Shown here one piece after another: positions 24,501 through 35,060 of a DNA stretch of 64,000 nt. Made by a program: the position numbers and the translations under genes. Under the pieces are notes generated by a model that saw nothing but the letters and a program-made list of their open reading frames with translations, did no database searches and was not told the DNA's origin. This stretch comes from Phoronis australis (Eukaryota > Phoronida > Phoronidae): contig NMRA01000241.1 in NCBI GenBank assembly GCA_002633005.1, forward strand, positions 498,080-562,079, in the 5' to 3' direction. How positions within the stretch are numbered: the stretch's first letter is position 1; every line of letters starts with the position of its first letter.

Positions 24501-27500
24501 AACAATAGGCTTCCAGTACTTCTGGAAGTACGTGTTGTGNATTGCTTGTAAGTGTGGAATATTGTAGTTATATATTCTTACAATAAACCTACGTATTATT
24601 CACCAACTTTTAGTTTTCAACATCACCCTCAGTCCGCACCGGGCTCGTAAAATCGGGGCGCCTTGGTCGTAGATACCGCCCCCGTTACAGAAGCAAGGCT
24701 TTATCTCATCGTACTGTGGTCTTGTTTCACCGCATTATGTAGCGTACACACTATACACACTTCACTATCATGATCTAGTAATGACCCAACATGACTCATC
24801 ATTCTAGCTGATGGTCAAGCACACTGGAGCTCAGCCATCATGACTGGGAATTCTGGGTCATTTTGTTTTATTATTTCATCATACATTCAAATACCAATCA
24901 AAAGACTTGTGGTCTAATCTTGTTCTAATCATTTGTTGACACCACAGATCATGCCAAAGTCGGAAGTTATTTCAGTCAGCGTGCACGTTCATAACAGGTA
25001 GATGTAACCTATTTGAAGTCGTTTTGGTTAAATTTTGCATATTTCACTACTGCCTTTAGAAGCCATTTTGCACTTTTTCTATCAAACTTCATGATAATGA
25101 ATAACAATTCTTCAAACTTTAAGTGTTATATAGAGAGCAAGAGCCTAAAATGTCAGCCTTTTCTCCCACTTTCTTGTTTTGATAATAGTACTCAATGGCT
25201 GATGCCAGACTTTCATGGCGACAACTTGCCACGTGACTTGAGTAATGCTGCCAGAAAAAAGTGATAATAACAATACCACATCAATTCAGCTAATAAGACA
25301 CGCACGGTGTTTGCTTTGGGTTAATTGCTCACAGAGTCACACTTCTAGTGTGAAGAATAAAATTTAACTTCAAAGTAAAATATGCCAAACTGATCAAAAA
25401 TGCCTTCACATTCTCTTTTAATAAGTTGTTCTATGAAGCCCACAGTAGTCTGTTCTATGAAGCCCACAGTAGTCTGTTCTATGAAGCACACAGTAGTCTG
25501 TTCTATGAAGTCTACAGTAGTCTGTTCCTGATAACACCATTCAAAACATTATAACTCAAATCGTGGCCAATGACTGGATGTGTATTCTCACTTCTATATC
25601 ATTAAATGTACGCACCCCACACCAAATTCCTTTTGGATAATACCAAGGTTCTACTTTACTTCCTTTGCACTCAACCTCTACAAAAGAAATAACTCTAAGG
25701 AGTAGGAAACATATTTGTGCAATGTCCACTTGTCCACTAGAGACACTATAAGTAGAGTAAGTTTCCCAAGTGGTACTCCAGAGATCAAAGCACTAGGCTT
25801 CAACCTAAACTCTATTCAGACGGACACCCATGCCAACAGAAACACATCTATACCTGCACCAGCTCCCATAATGCCCTGTGCAAACACGTCTGCTCCTCTC
25901 ATGACCGCCATTCCACAAACTAGGTCAACAATCACCTCCTTAGCGTGCTGCAATAAAACAATTCAACATTTGCTCTGCTTGCATCAATCATTATACCAGG
26001 CTATTCAGGACATATCAGTCATTTCTTCTCTCCAACCATCATCAGGTGAGCAGTGAGCAGTACTGTCACGCATCACCATTGCTATTTAGCAACTGATGGC
26101 CACTGCCAGAATTCGAACCTATCGTCTAACTCTTTAAATTCACAATTTCTCTATGTTGCAATCACCTATACTTAAATGGCTACGTACCCTCTCTAAGTTT
26201 ACGTGTGGGCCAGAGTTCTTCATGAACACAACGTCTGGCAAACTGAGATGAAAAGACACAACAGGAGGAGTGGAACATTTGGCTTCATATTGCTGAAAGC
26301 AGATTCTCATTTGTTCAATAAACAATACATAATAGACTAATATACACACATAAGTGCCCAACGGCACTATTATAGTAATTTGTATGCAAGTGTAGAATGT
26401 CATCAAATCAATGAACACAACTTCAGTGGGTCAAAAATATCACAGTAACTTCACGATTGTCAGGGCTCTTTGCATGGGCGGGGCAACACTGAAGTAAGTG
26501 GGGAGCTATAGCCCCCCCCCTCCAGCCCCCTATGGTGCACCGCCCGTGCTTTGTGACTGAGTAGAATTCAAGCAAGAGAAGCAGCCAAATTCTTTAAAAA
26601 GCTGAAAAAGTAGGTCATTCGACAATATGCACATATTCTTATAACAACAACACCCATTCTCACAGATACTGATTTTAAGGGCCTCATTCAGATTTTCATC
26701 TTGCAGCGTCTAATAAATGCTTAAATCATGCAAATATCTTTATTGGACAGAACAGTTTGACTACATCATGACAATAGTATTAAGCACCTTTTCCAGAGCC
26801 TCTTGAAGTTTCTTGGTCACATTTTCCCGAGAGCTTTGCAAATTGTTCACACGCAGGACAGTGTAACTAGGGGGGGTGGCCAAATTGTTCAGCAACTTAT
26901 CCAACAGAGAGCGCTGTCCATCAGGTACCTGCAAATAATCAAATACCCGATGCAAATGCAATGAACAATATTTAATAACCAGGGGTGTGATTCGGAATGC
27001 CAGGGGACTGTATTCCTTTACTCCACTAACCCTGAAGTTGTACCTCCGCTCACTTTGCACAAACGTACTGTCCTAGAAGATGAACCTCCCCTCACCTTGT
27101 ACAGACATACTGTCCTAGAAGATGAACCTCGCCTCACCTTGTACAGACATACTGTCCTAGAAGATGAACTTCCCCTCACCTTGTAAAGACATATTGTCCT
27201 AGAATTAAAGGTGTAACAAACCTATGCTTACTGAAAAGCCAAAAAAGCAAACTTGTTTCTGGTCTTTACCTAGGCTCATTTACTAAGACAACACCAGCCT
27301 ACATCAATATCACCCCAGGTTTCATGTTGTTTTGAAAAGCTCTACAAATGCATATATGCAAGGTTTGAAATTGCGTGTTCAGTCAAGCAAATAGTAAAAA
27401 AACACATTGTCTCAGATGAATTTGCTTTTTGAAGAAGTGAATAACTAAAAAAAACAGCACATCACTGACAACATTTTCAAAAAAACACTAACCACAACAA

Positions 27501-30500
27501 ACTAAGCTTTTTGACCTTATGCAATCACTCGTATCATGACTTAGGTTTTTAACATACAACTAACTTACCAGATGTGGAAGTTTCAAAATTTGAAAGTTAA
27601 GACAAATCTTAAACTTACGTCAAAAATTAACTTAACTTAATTCAGTGTCTTGGCACAAGGCTTATAAATTTTGCCATCAATGGCAAGTTTGTATCAGTTG
27701 CTGAAACTTCATGGTTTTCAAGGAATTCAAGGCATTTTATTGAAAGTAATGTCAACTCAAGTAAAGGACAAGAACCAACGGTGCTTAAGAGGTAGTGTAC
27801 ACCCGTGAAATAAGTCATTTTTTAAACCATAATACGATTTATAGCAGTTTTTAGTAACTTACAACATAATGTTTTTTCAATTACAAAAATAATCTTGTAC
27901 CGTAGGCTTTAAGTACTGAGCACTTAACTCTTTTATTTGCGTTCCTGCACCTGCATCTACACCTGCATCTACATCCTCATCTGCATCTGCATCTACATCT
28001 GAATCTACAACTACACCTGCATCTGCATCTACACTTACATCTGCATCTACATCTGCATCTACATTTGTCACTATATTACTGGCACTACATTAATTCTCTA
28101 CTTACTAAGCACACTCACGTTATTTCACACAGCCAAAGTTATTTGTTAAAATAATATTGTGTCCCTCTATTATTACGCATGTAGTGTAATTTGTAGTGTA
28201 TTACAAATAATAACTAAAAAAAGAGTATATTTCTACTTAACTAAAAACACGTGATTCCCCCGGAAGCCCCGCTACCAGAGACTTCTAGTGGTGATCTCAC
28301 AAACTAGTGAGCAGGGTATACCATACTCCTCCCTCCAACATGAGACTAACAAACCACTTAAATGTCCTTAAAATAAAGTTCTGTCACCATTAACACAAAA
28401 GTTCCAAGGAGAACTACAAATACACTTCAACTATTGTTCAGCTAAGTCACAAATCACAAATCCAATCTGTCAGGTGCCTTAGTAACACAAGTGGACCTGC
28501 GCAATGACACCGGTTCAGGTGACGCAGGTGCAGAGTCCGGAAATCCCGAGTCCGAATGCGTGTTAGAAACATTGACTGGTTCAGTTGGTGAATCACTAGC
28601 CACAATCGGTGCCTGGTCCGCAAATATCTGCTCTGAATTAAGTTCAACGCGTTCAGCCATAGAAGAATTGTCCACAATAAGGTGATCAGCATGTACGAAA
28701 CGATTCTATACACTCGCACTACACATGTCAATGGTCCAGTAACCTTGGTGACAACACTTGGAATCCATTTCTCCTTCCCACCGCGAGTTTTCCAAACGTG
28801 CACATGTTGATAAAGATTGTACTGTCGCAGTTTAGGTGTTTGACCATCATGAGTGGATTTCTGGCAACTCTGCTTCCTTTCCACAGATTCCTGTAAGTTC
28901 GGTTTCAGCAGGGTGAGCTTAGTGCGCGGAGCACGTTTCAGAAATAGTTCGGCTGGAGTTTTGTCAATGACAGAATGTGGCGTGTTGCAATATGAGAACA
29001 GCAAGTTCGATAAGCGATGCAACAATGGCAACCGTGTATCAGATTTGTCCAACATGTCTTTGAAAATGTGCACATAACGTTCCGCCTGTCCATTACTAGC
29101 AGGATGATAAATGGGACTGAACGTGAGCTTGACACCATTCAAGCGTAGAAATGTCTCAAATTCTGCGGATCGAAACTGTGGGCCATTATCTGACACAAGC
29201 TCATAGGGCAAGCCGTAAGACGCGAACAGCTGACGTAATTTCACAATGGTGTGAGTTGAAGTCGTTCCCAACATGGCAAACACCTCCAACCACTTGGAGT
29301 GGCTATCCACAACAATAACATAATCCTTACCATCCTTTTCAGCATAATCGATGTGTACTCTCTGTTAGGGCCTGGTTTCCCATGGCCACGGAATCAATGG
29401 CGAAGGTTTTGGCATGTTACGAAATCCAGCACAATAATCACACAAATGCACTAAAACCTCAATGTCCTTATCCAGGCCAGGCCACCAAAAGTAACCCCTG
29501 GCAATCGATTTCATCCGCACCATACCCGTATGCAAATCCGACAAAAGTTTAGCTTGAAACTTGGCTGGTATAATAACTCGATGGCCACACAAAAGGCATC
29601 CATCTTCAAGTGACAATTCATCTCTGCGCACAAAATACGGTTGCAGTTCAATACTATCGACATGATCAGGCCAGCCATGCGACACAAAATCATATACCCT
29701 AGAAAGAATTGGGTCCTTACGGGTAGAATCACGGATCTCAGATGCCGTTACCAGAATAGAGTCCTCAGTAACAAAGTGAATCGAGTAAGTCTCCACTTTA
29801 GACGCAGTATCTGGCTGATCCACGGGAAGACGACTCAATGCATCAGCATTGGCATTCAGATGTAATCGCATGTGCACTATCTCAAAATGGTAACCGGATA
29901 ACACCAGTGCCCAGCGCTGTAAACGAGCAGCTCCGATCGTTGGAATTCCGGCTTTAGGCCCAAAAATGCGAGTAAGCGACTCGTGGTCAGTCACAAGAGT
30001 GAAAATATGACCAAATAAGTACATGTGAAAACGCTTCACACCAAAAGTCAGAGCTAGTCCCACTTTCTCGACTTAAGCATAGTTCTTCTCTGCAGAACTT
30101 AGTGTTCGCGAAGCGAATGCAATCGGTTTATCCGAACCATTAGGCATCTTGTGGTTTAAAACCACTCCCATGCCACAGGAACTAGCATCACAGCTTAGAA
30201 CAAGCGGTCTTCTGGGATCGTAGTGCACTAACACATAATCACTTAACAGCTGACGCTTACATTCAACAAAAGACTTCTCGCAGGTATCACTCCAATGCCA
30301 TTCGACATCCCCATGCAGCAGTGCATACAAAGGGTGTAACAGAGTAGACAAATTACGAATGAACTTGCCATAATAGTTCACCATTCCGAGAAACGATTTT
30401 AGTTCATCCACATTTTTAGGTCGAGGAACCTGTGAGATCAGCTAAGGGTCACACGCCATCCACCGACAAGGAGTGTCTGAGAAACTGGATCTCCGACATA

Positions 30501-33500
30501 GCAAATTTACACTTTGATCTGTTCAGCTTTTCGTTATATTTGCCGAGACGTGCAAACACCAGTTCGAGAGTGCAAAGGTGTTGCTCTAGGGAATAGCCCA
30601 TCACCAAAATGTCGTCGATGAAACATATAACGTTATCGATACCGCACAAAATTTTTATCAATTGTAGCCTGGAAAATGGATGGTGCCGTCTTTACTCCAA
30701 ATGTTAGACGGCGTGGTCGCAACACATACTTGTAAGTGTTCAAGGTGAGTAAGTTGGAAGAATGGTCATCTAATCGCAACTGATTAAATGCACCCACCAA
30801 ATCAAGCAAAGAGAACACACACGGCGTAGAATCATCAACTTGGCAAACAAGTCTGTCTTGAGTATTAGGTAACGGATATTTGTCATCCTCTAACTGAGTG
30901 TTCAATAATTTGTAGTCGCCACAGACGCGAATAGTGGGACCGGAGGACTTCACTTTCCCGACGTTCACAGTGGGCGACGCCCAGTTACTATGTTCCACAC
31001 GCTCCACAACACAACTTTGTTCCATGCGACTGAGCTCAGCCTCCACCGACTCCTGAATTGAATATGGAACGGGACAAGCTTTTTGAAACGTGGCTTTTGC
31101 ATTAGGTTTAAGCCTGATAGACGCAGTGAAGTCTCTGATTTCCTCGCCATTATCAATATACAGGTTTTTGTACTTTGCAATAAGGAGATCAATATTTTGC
31201 AGTTCACAAGATAACTTGAAGAGAGAATTCCAGTTAACTCCCAATTCTCGTTTCCAATTCCTACCACAAAGCGAAGGACGGTTTCCCTTAACCACAACGA
31301 GAGGCAATTTTCTCGAGGGCTGGGTACTTGGTCATACCCGAAAAGAGTAATATTTGGAGGCTCCAGATGAAACTGCGAAAAACTCGTCTTTACCGATGGT
31401 GGTACGTGCAGCGCCAGAGTCTACTTCCATAGAAATGTCATGGCCAGCAACATTTACAGCTACATAAACTGGAGGCTCTTCACCAGCACCACAGTAATAC
31501 AAATGCAAATTATCAGGGTCACCAAGCCTCACGTTATTGATAGTTTTAACATGCTGCGACTTACACATAGGTTTAATATGTCCAACTTCCCCACATTTAT
31601 AACATGTAGCACCTTTATGTCAACAAGTATGTTCGTTGTCTTTACCTCCACAGCAAAAACATGAACCACTAGGCTTACTAACGCCAGATGGGGTAGGAGT
31701 CACTTTGTAGCAGCTGGCACCACGGCCGTCGGACTTAGCGAAGACTCTGTGAACAGATGCAGGGCCACTCACCGCGGCAGAAGCCCCGCTTGAAACTCGT
31801 GTGCATCTTTAACAGGACACTCCGCCATACGGGCCATTTGCACAGCTTGATCCAGAGTCAGTTTGTCAACTTTCAACAGTTTAGTTAATGTCCCTTCATC
31901 CCGAAGGCCAAACACAAACTGGTCACGAAGCGCCACGTTGAGATTATCCCCATAGCCACAAAGCAATGAAAACCGCCGCAGATCGATAATGAAGTCAGTG
32001 ACACTCTCATGCTCCTTCTGAACCCACCTGGTAAAACGAAAACGTTCCGAGATTTCCTAAGGCTTAGGTTCATAATGTTTCTCTAACAACTTCACTATCT
32101 GCGAGTATGTTTTGTCCCTGGGAAGATCCGGCGTCGTCAGACTGCGTAACATACCATAGGCCTCCTACCCCATGAACGTACATGTAAGGATCGCAGAGAC
32201 CCGCTTATCGCCTGCAATTTCATTTAACGCAAAATACTGCTCGGCTTGCTCCACATACATACTCCAGAGTTCAGCCGAAGCATCAAACATTTGCATATGG
32301 GCCATCCTCGTCGCCAATTTGTAGTGTATTACAAATAATAACTAAGAAAAGAGTATATTTCTACTTAACTAAAAACAAGCGATTCCCCCGAAGCCCCGCT
32401 ACCAGAGACTTCTCGTGGTGATCTCACAAACTAGTGAGCAGGGTATACCTCAACGCACGAGGCTGACTTGGCAGGAATTTCAATCCTCACCTAATTCGCA
32501 CACAGTCAGTTCTAAAATTCAGAAAATACCAAAACAAAGCCCTGTCAATAATTACAGTAATAGGCACCTCCTTAAAGTGTACACAACATGACTCTAGTAC
32601 CTCAAAATAAATTTTATTATTATATCTTACTTGATTTCAGTGCCTTTAGTGCACAGCTCATAAAGAAACACGCAAAAATTGAAAAAATAATAATTATGTA
32701 CAACGTCATGGGTTGAACCCAAGTCGTTCGCCATACTGTTCGGATCAGAGACAAAGTGTATAGAGTGAAGAGAAAGCAAAGTACATTTAGCGTCGAGAAG
32801 GTTCGTAGAGGGATCAAAAGATGTGTTTCCGGAGGGTGCAGCAACAGCAGCCAGGCGGAGAACGTCTCTGTGTTCCGAAGGACACCAAAGTTGCACAGAA
32901 GTGGCATCGCTTCGTGCGCCGAACGAGAGTGTGGGGCGTCATCGTGGACCAAGCGATTCGGTCTGGGGTCACTCTGTGTTCTGCCCACTTTGAGGACTCG
33001 TGTTTTGACTCCAGTCACAGGAGACGTTACGAATGAAGGCCTGGTTCAATAAAGGACAATATTTATCATTCAGAAACATCAGCTCTTAATTCAAGATCGT
33101 CTGTTGGATGACTGGGTTGACTCGCTGAGCCCGAGGCCGCTTCTCTCGCGGGAGGATCCAGTTCGTAAGGCTCAAAGTAGAAAAGTACGCAGCCGGAAGC
33201 ACATTAAACTTGTTCTCGCTTTCATGCAACCCCATATCCTTATCCTGGCCACCATTCCCATACGTTTTTTCATAGTATTCATTCAATTCTTGCTCATAAT
33301 CGTCGTCGCTTTCAAATTCCCTGCTCTTCGCCATTGTTCAATGCTAGTCACTGATCTCTTGTGTTCAACCCATGACGTCACATGGCGGGAAATGTGAAAA
33401 TTTGCAAAATTGAAAGAAAAATCAAAATTTCGAGCTAATTACACAAAATAAACATGGGTTTAGCTAAATTTTACGTCATACATTTAGTCTGTGCCCACTG

Positions 33501-34381
33501 GTAATTCAAAATGTGCAAAAATCCATGGTGTGTACTGTTTAACTGTGTTAATAAGGTTTGAACACAACAAAGTCATCACTTTAAAATTCATCCATTTACA
33601 TGGGACATCTCACGCTGTTCTAAACAAGAGGCATGTGACCTGGATGAATGTCATGTCACCTTAAAGAGTCATGCTCAAAAGTTTTTCACCAAAGATGAGG
33701 CACAGTACTCTTATATTGGAACAGCCTTAAGGAAATAAATTACTATTAATTGGATCTTGTTTTCAACTGCTAAGCCTCATCGTGTTCAATTCACATGAGT
33801 AGTTGGCGATGCTTTGTTATTCAGTTAATTTCACAAACCAGTCAGCTACAAAGTCACATGAGTAGATGGCGATGCTTTGCTACAAAGTCACATGAGTAGA
33901 TGGCGATGCTTTGCTACAAAGTCACATGAGTAGATGGCGATGCTTTGCTACACAGTCACATGAGTAGATGGCGATGCTTTGCTACAAAGTCACATGAGTA
34001 GATGGCGATGCTTTGCTACAAAGTCACATGAGTAGATGGCGATGCTTTGCTACAAAGTCTATTTAGTTTATTTGGCACATCCGACTATCAGAAAAACAAA
34101 CTTAACTTATTTTGTGCGCAATAAGCCAAGAATTACCATACAACATACATACAACATACATACTCCAGCTAAAAACACAGTTTCAGTGAGCAATCAAACT
34201 TGAATGTAGTTTTACCCAATCAATTGAAATCTACCTAAACAAACCCAATTCCAAACTTGAACACATCCAATGGCCATGTACTTACTCCATCAGTTTTGCT
34301 GGTGACTTCTGAATAGATCTTGGCAAGATGGTTCATAACTTCCATGCATGCTATCTCCATCTTCATTTTTTTCCGTAACAT
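18557..34381 (-). CDS. NSUN6: NSUN6, tRNA (cytosine-5)-methyltransferase with PUA domain
   Basis: Ten coding exons, 5' to 3': 34381-34286, 26928-26788, 26292-26188, 25947-25854, 23365-23209, 22293-22133, 21415-21236, 20473-20316, 19471-19346 and 18718-18557. All phases agree; the total is 459 residues (human protein 469). NSUN6 methylates C72 in the acceptor stem of tRNA-Cys and tRNA-Thr, and some mRNAs. The PUA core (GNGVAQLSRKEL) is on the fifth exon. The SAM-binding Rossmann domain follows: CAAPGGKT, ALDK, the PC motif DTPCSALG, and the TC motif YSTCT with the catalytic cysteine. The C-terminus GFFIAKF is also conserved. The intron after 22133 has a GC donor (GCAAGT). The first exon was assigned by splice phase and exact length match to the human N-terminus, with weak residue identity. 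Two donors are tandemly duplicated. Confidence 0.93.
20234..20382 (-). repeat. 66-bp tandem duplication of an NSUN6 exon end with its donor
   Basis: The last part of the PC-motif exon (MTMNELVSYPKYQRRLFSQ) plus its GTTAGT donor is repeated immediately downstream, so donors occur at 20316/20315 and again at 20250/20249. A third, decayed copy reaches about 20202 and loses its donor. The unit is exactly 66 bp, a multiple of 3. Use of the second donor would add 22 residues without a stop. Confidence 0.9.
20931..21215 (+). repeat. 27-bp minisatellite, about 10 copies, open in both strands
   Basis: The unit reads TTTGTGGACATGTCAGATGA plus 7 bases. 27 is a multiple of 3, so it gives a periodic + strand ORF (VDMSDDTVF repeated) and an open - strand frame. 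It lies in an NSUN6 intron about 20 bases beyond the donor at 21236. I consider it non-coding. Confidence 0.9.
22806..23237 (-). repeat. 28-bp minisatellite grown from an NSUN6 splice donor, about 15 copies
   Basis: On the - strand the unit is ATGGGCCTGTGGTCAG followed by GTGTGTACTGTG. The first unit overlaps the PUA exon: GTCAG is the exon end (23209) and GTGTGT the donor. The other copies run on into the intron and most repeat the same CAG/GTGTGT donor. Changes among copies (CTGCGGTCAG, CTGTGGTCAG) leave the GT intact in nearly all. Confidence 0.9.
23960..24535 (+). repeat. Interspersed repeat rich in GCCGCCAT motifs, copy 1
   Basis: Starts near TCAAAGTCAAATAACTCG and runs through GCGCCCTCTAGAGG to a segment with AATGGCCGCCACAG next to CCGCCATCTTGG. 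A diverged copy in the same orientation, with the same block order, lies at 40262-40910. Several blocks match the YY1-type core (GCCGCCATNTTG). It lies in an NSUN6 intron. Confidence 0.85.
24541..24709 (-). repeat. Possible LTR fragment
   Basis: On the - strand this starts TGTAACGGGGGCGG, resembling the TGTGACGGGAGCGC start of the Gypsy LTR at 61937-62590. The other end is not defined; a single N lies at 24540. It could be a solo-LTR remnant of a related family. Confidence 0.4.
24710..25853. other. NSUN6 intron sequence
   Basis: AT-rich sequence with one short minisatellite (24-bp unit TTCTATGAAGCCCACAGTAG plus 4 bases, four copies, 25430-25525). I see nothing else here. Confidence 0.6.
27066..27200 (-). 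repeat. 42-bp minisatellite with a donor-like motif in each unit
   Basis: On the - strand each unit contains CTGTACAAGGTGAGG, a strong match to a 5' splice site (AAG/GTGAG). Copies recur at 27069, 27111 and 27153. It lies in NSUN6 intron 1, about 140 bp upstream of the exon that starts at 26928. I find no exon ending at these motifs. Confidence 0.85.
27945..28070 (+). repeat. Hexamer array (CATCTG/CATCTA)
   Basis: Mixed CATCTG, CATCTA and CACCTG hexamers, about 20 units. The - strand frame reads as a D/A/V-rich peptide, which is an artefact of the repeat. Confidence 0.85.
28192..28322 (-). repeat. Gypsy LTR (3' LTR of the - strand element)
   Basis: About 131 bp from TGTAGTGTATTAC to GCAGGGTATACC on the + strand. 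It differs from its partner at 32320-32449 at only a few positions (for example TTCTAGTGG versus TTCTCGTGG, CACGTG versus CAAGCG), so the insertion is fairly young despite the broken ORFs. Confidence 0.9.
28447..29310 (-). pseudogene. Gypsy integrase catalytic core (frame-broken)
   Basis: DDE triad context visible: D in MDSHSKWLEVF, D in SDNGPQFRS and E in NGQAERYVH. After about residue 200 the frame drifts away from the homologous C-terminus; the alternative frame at 28454-28675 looks like the real tail. Confidence 0.85.
29365..30411 (-). pseudogene. Gypsy RNase H and integrase zinc domain (broken)
   Basis: RNase H motifs: LSCDASSCGMG, IAFASRTLS, then TDHESL and the NANADALSRLP terminus. 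A stop near 30073 splits the domain. The integrase HHCC module follows, with FWWPGLDKDI and LCDYC near 29440. Confidence 0.88.
30449..31568 (-). pseudogene. Gypsy protease and reverse transcriptase (broken)
   Basis: The protease region has the aspartate motif VDSGA (about 31420). The RT follows, with a CGDYKLLN block, LLDLVGAFNQLRLD, LTFGVKTAPSIFQ and the catalytic FIDDIL box (usual form Y/F-x-DD). The reading frame changes near 30640-30660, just before FIDDIL. Confidence 0.88.
31570..32305 (-). pseudogene. Gypsy gag with CCHC zinc knuckles (broken)
   Basis: Capsid-like region with the stretch LRDQFVFGLRDE, typical of Gypsy gag, near 31900-31930. It ends in the knuckles CFCC... and CYKCGEVGHIKPMC (C-x2-C-x4-H-x4-C). 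In-frame stops lie near 32165, near 32055 and between the knuckles. Confidence 0.8.
32320..32449 (-). repeat. Gypsy LTR (5' LTR of the - strand element)
   Basis: Partner of 28192-28322. Just inside it, on the - strand, is TTGGCGACGAGGATGG, the expected place for the tRNA primer-binding site. The gag ATG lies within that region, about 15 bases from the LTR. Confidence 0.88.
32817..33036 (+). pseudogene. THAP-domain fragment, frameshifted
   Basis: One frame gives the first zinc pair (CVSGGC). A second frame gives the rest (VPKDTKVAQKWHRF, then VTLCSAHFED, the C-x2-H pair). Together they have the order C-x-x-x-x-C ... W ... C-x2-H of the THAP DNA-binding domain, with a frame break near 32870. 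In this genome THAP domains also occur in a Kolobok transposon (47.7 kb), so this is probably a transposase relic. It lies in NSUN6 intron 1, next to the Gypsy element. Confidence 0.65.
33086..33334 (-). CDS. Small unrecognised ORF beside the THAP relic
   Basis: 82 codons starting MAKSREFESDDDYEQ, acidic then basic (PREKRPRAQR). It is convergent with the THAP relic, the same layout as the two ORFs of the Kolobok element at 47691-49631. It could be the second protein of a similar transposon, but no cysteine motif is visible. It may be non-coding. Confidence 0.3.
   Translation of the reverse strand: MAKSREFESDDDYEQELNEYYEKTYGNGGQDKDMGLHESENKFNVLPAAYFSTLSLTNWILPREKRPRAQRVNPVIQQTILN
33833..34066 (+). 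repeat. 34-bp minisatellite, about 7 copies
   Basis: Unit AGTCACATGAGTAGATGGCG followed by ATGCTTTGCTACAA. The copies are almost identical, so the array is recent. It lies about 220 bp downstream (in the NSUN6 sense) of the first coding exon. Confidence 0.95.
34286..34381 (-). CDS. NSUN6: NSUN6 first coding exon (proposed)
   Basis: ATG at 34381, then 32 codons ending at a consensus donor (GGA, then GTAAGT). From VMNHLAKIY to the next exon's SLLDKLL the residue count equals the human stretch VENYL to FETLL (31), and the phase fits. Residue identity is weak. In-frame downstream ATGs (codons 6 and 8) could also be starts. The exon is isolated from the rest of the gene by a 7.4-kb intron carrying a Gypsy element. 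Confidence 0.65.
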
Positions 34382-34659
34382 ACAAATTGTTTATTGCCTA
34401 CATCACAACAAAATCTGAAATATAAGATTTCAAAATGAAAAAGTGTATCCTGCTGTCAGGTTTCGTGTCACTTTCCCACATAAGTATTATGGGATAGAAT
34501 GAAGACTTCTGGGATAGGTAACCAGGGAGCTTCACAAAAAAATTGGTCCACAACCTTCTAGGGCACAAGTCAAACTTACAGCTTTTACTCTCACACCACA
34601 GGATTTCAATGCAAAATAATGGTGTTAGAAAGCGGAATGAAGTCACTTTTGCTAAAACA

Positions 34660-35060
34660 CAACAATATAGTATAATGTATAGCTAGAATATAACAATATA
34701 GTATAATGTATAGCTAGAATACAACAACGTAGTATAATGTATAGCTAGAATACAACAATATAATATAGTATAATGTATAGCTAGAATATAACAATATAGT
34801 ATAATGTATAGCTAGAATATAACAATATTGTATAATGTATAGCTAGAATACAACAACGTAGTATAATGTATAGCTAGAATACAACAATATAATATAGTAT
34901 AATGTATAGCTAGAATATAACAATATAGTATAATGTATAGCTAGAATACAACAACATAGTATAATGTATAGCTAGAATACAACAATATAGTATAATGTGT
35001 AGCTAGAATACAACAACATAGTATAATGTGTAGCTAGAATACAACAATATAATATAAAGT
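34660..35060 (+). repeat. AT-rich minisatellite, about 13 copies
   Basis: Unit TAGTATAATGTATAGCTAGA plus ATACAACAA with length variants (an extra TATAA step). It lies about 280 bp upstream of the NSUN6 ATG and could affect the promoter or 5' UTR. Confidence 0.92.

Larger units (their letters stand above)
28192..32449 (-). mobile_element. Gypsy (Ty3) LTR retrotransposon, Mag/Steamer-like, decayed
   Basis: 4.26-kb element on the - strand in NSUN6 intron 1, flanked by 130-bp LTRs. Gene order is gag, CCHC knuckles, protease, reverse transcriptase, RNase H, integrase, as in Ty3/Gypsy. gag starts near 32305 and already contains two in-frame stops. There is a stop between the two zinc knuckles (31570-31670), a frame break in RT near 30640, a stop in RNase H near 30073 and one before the integrase core near 29365. 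The copy cannot make a full polyprotein. Short LTRs and domain order suggest the Mag lineage, to which mollusc Steamer elements belong; this is inference. I could not define a target-site duplication. Confidence 0.9.

Noticed and set aside
33541-33738. Possible coding stretch beginning MCKNPWC
   Set aside because: Looks faintly like a zinc-finger start but frames break at once and no partner residues follow.
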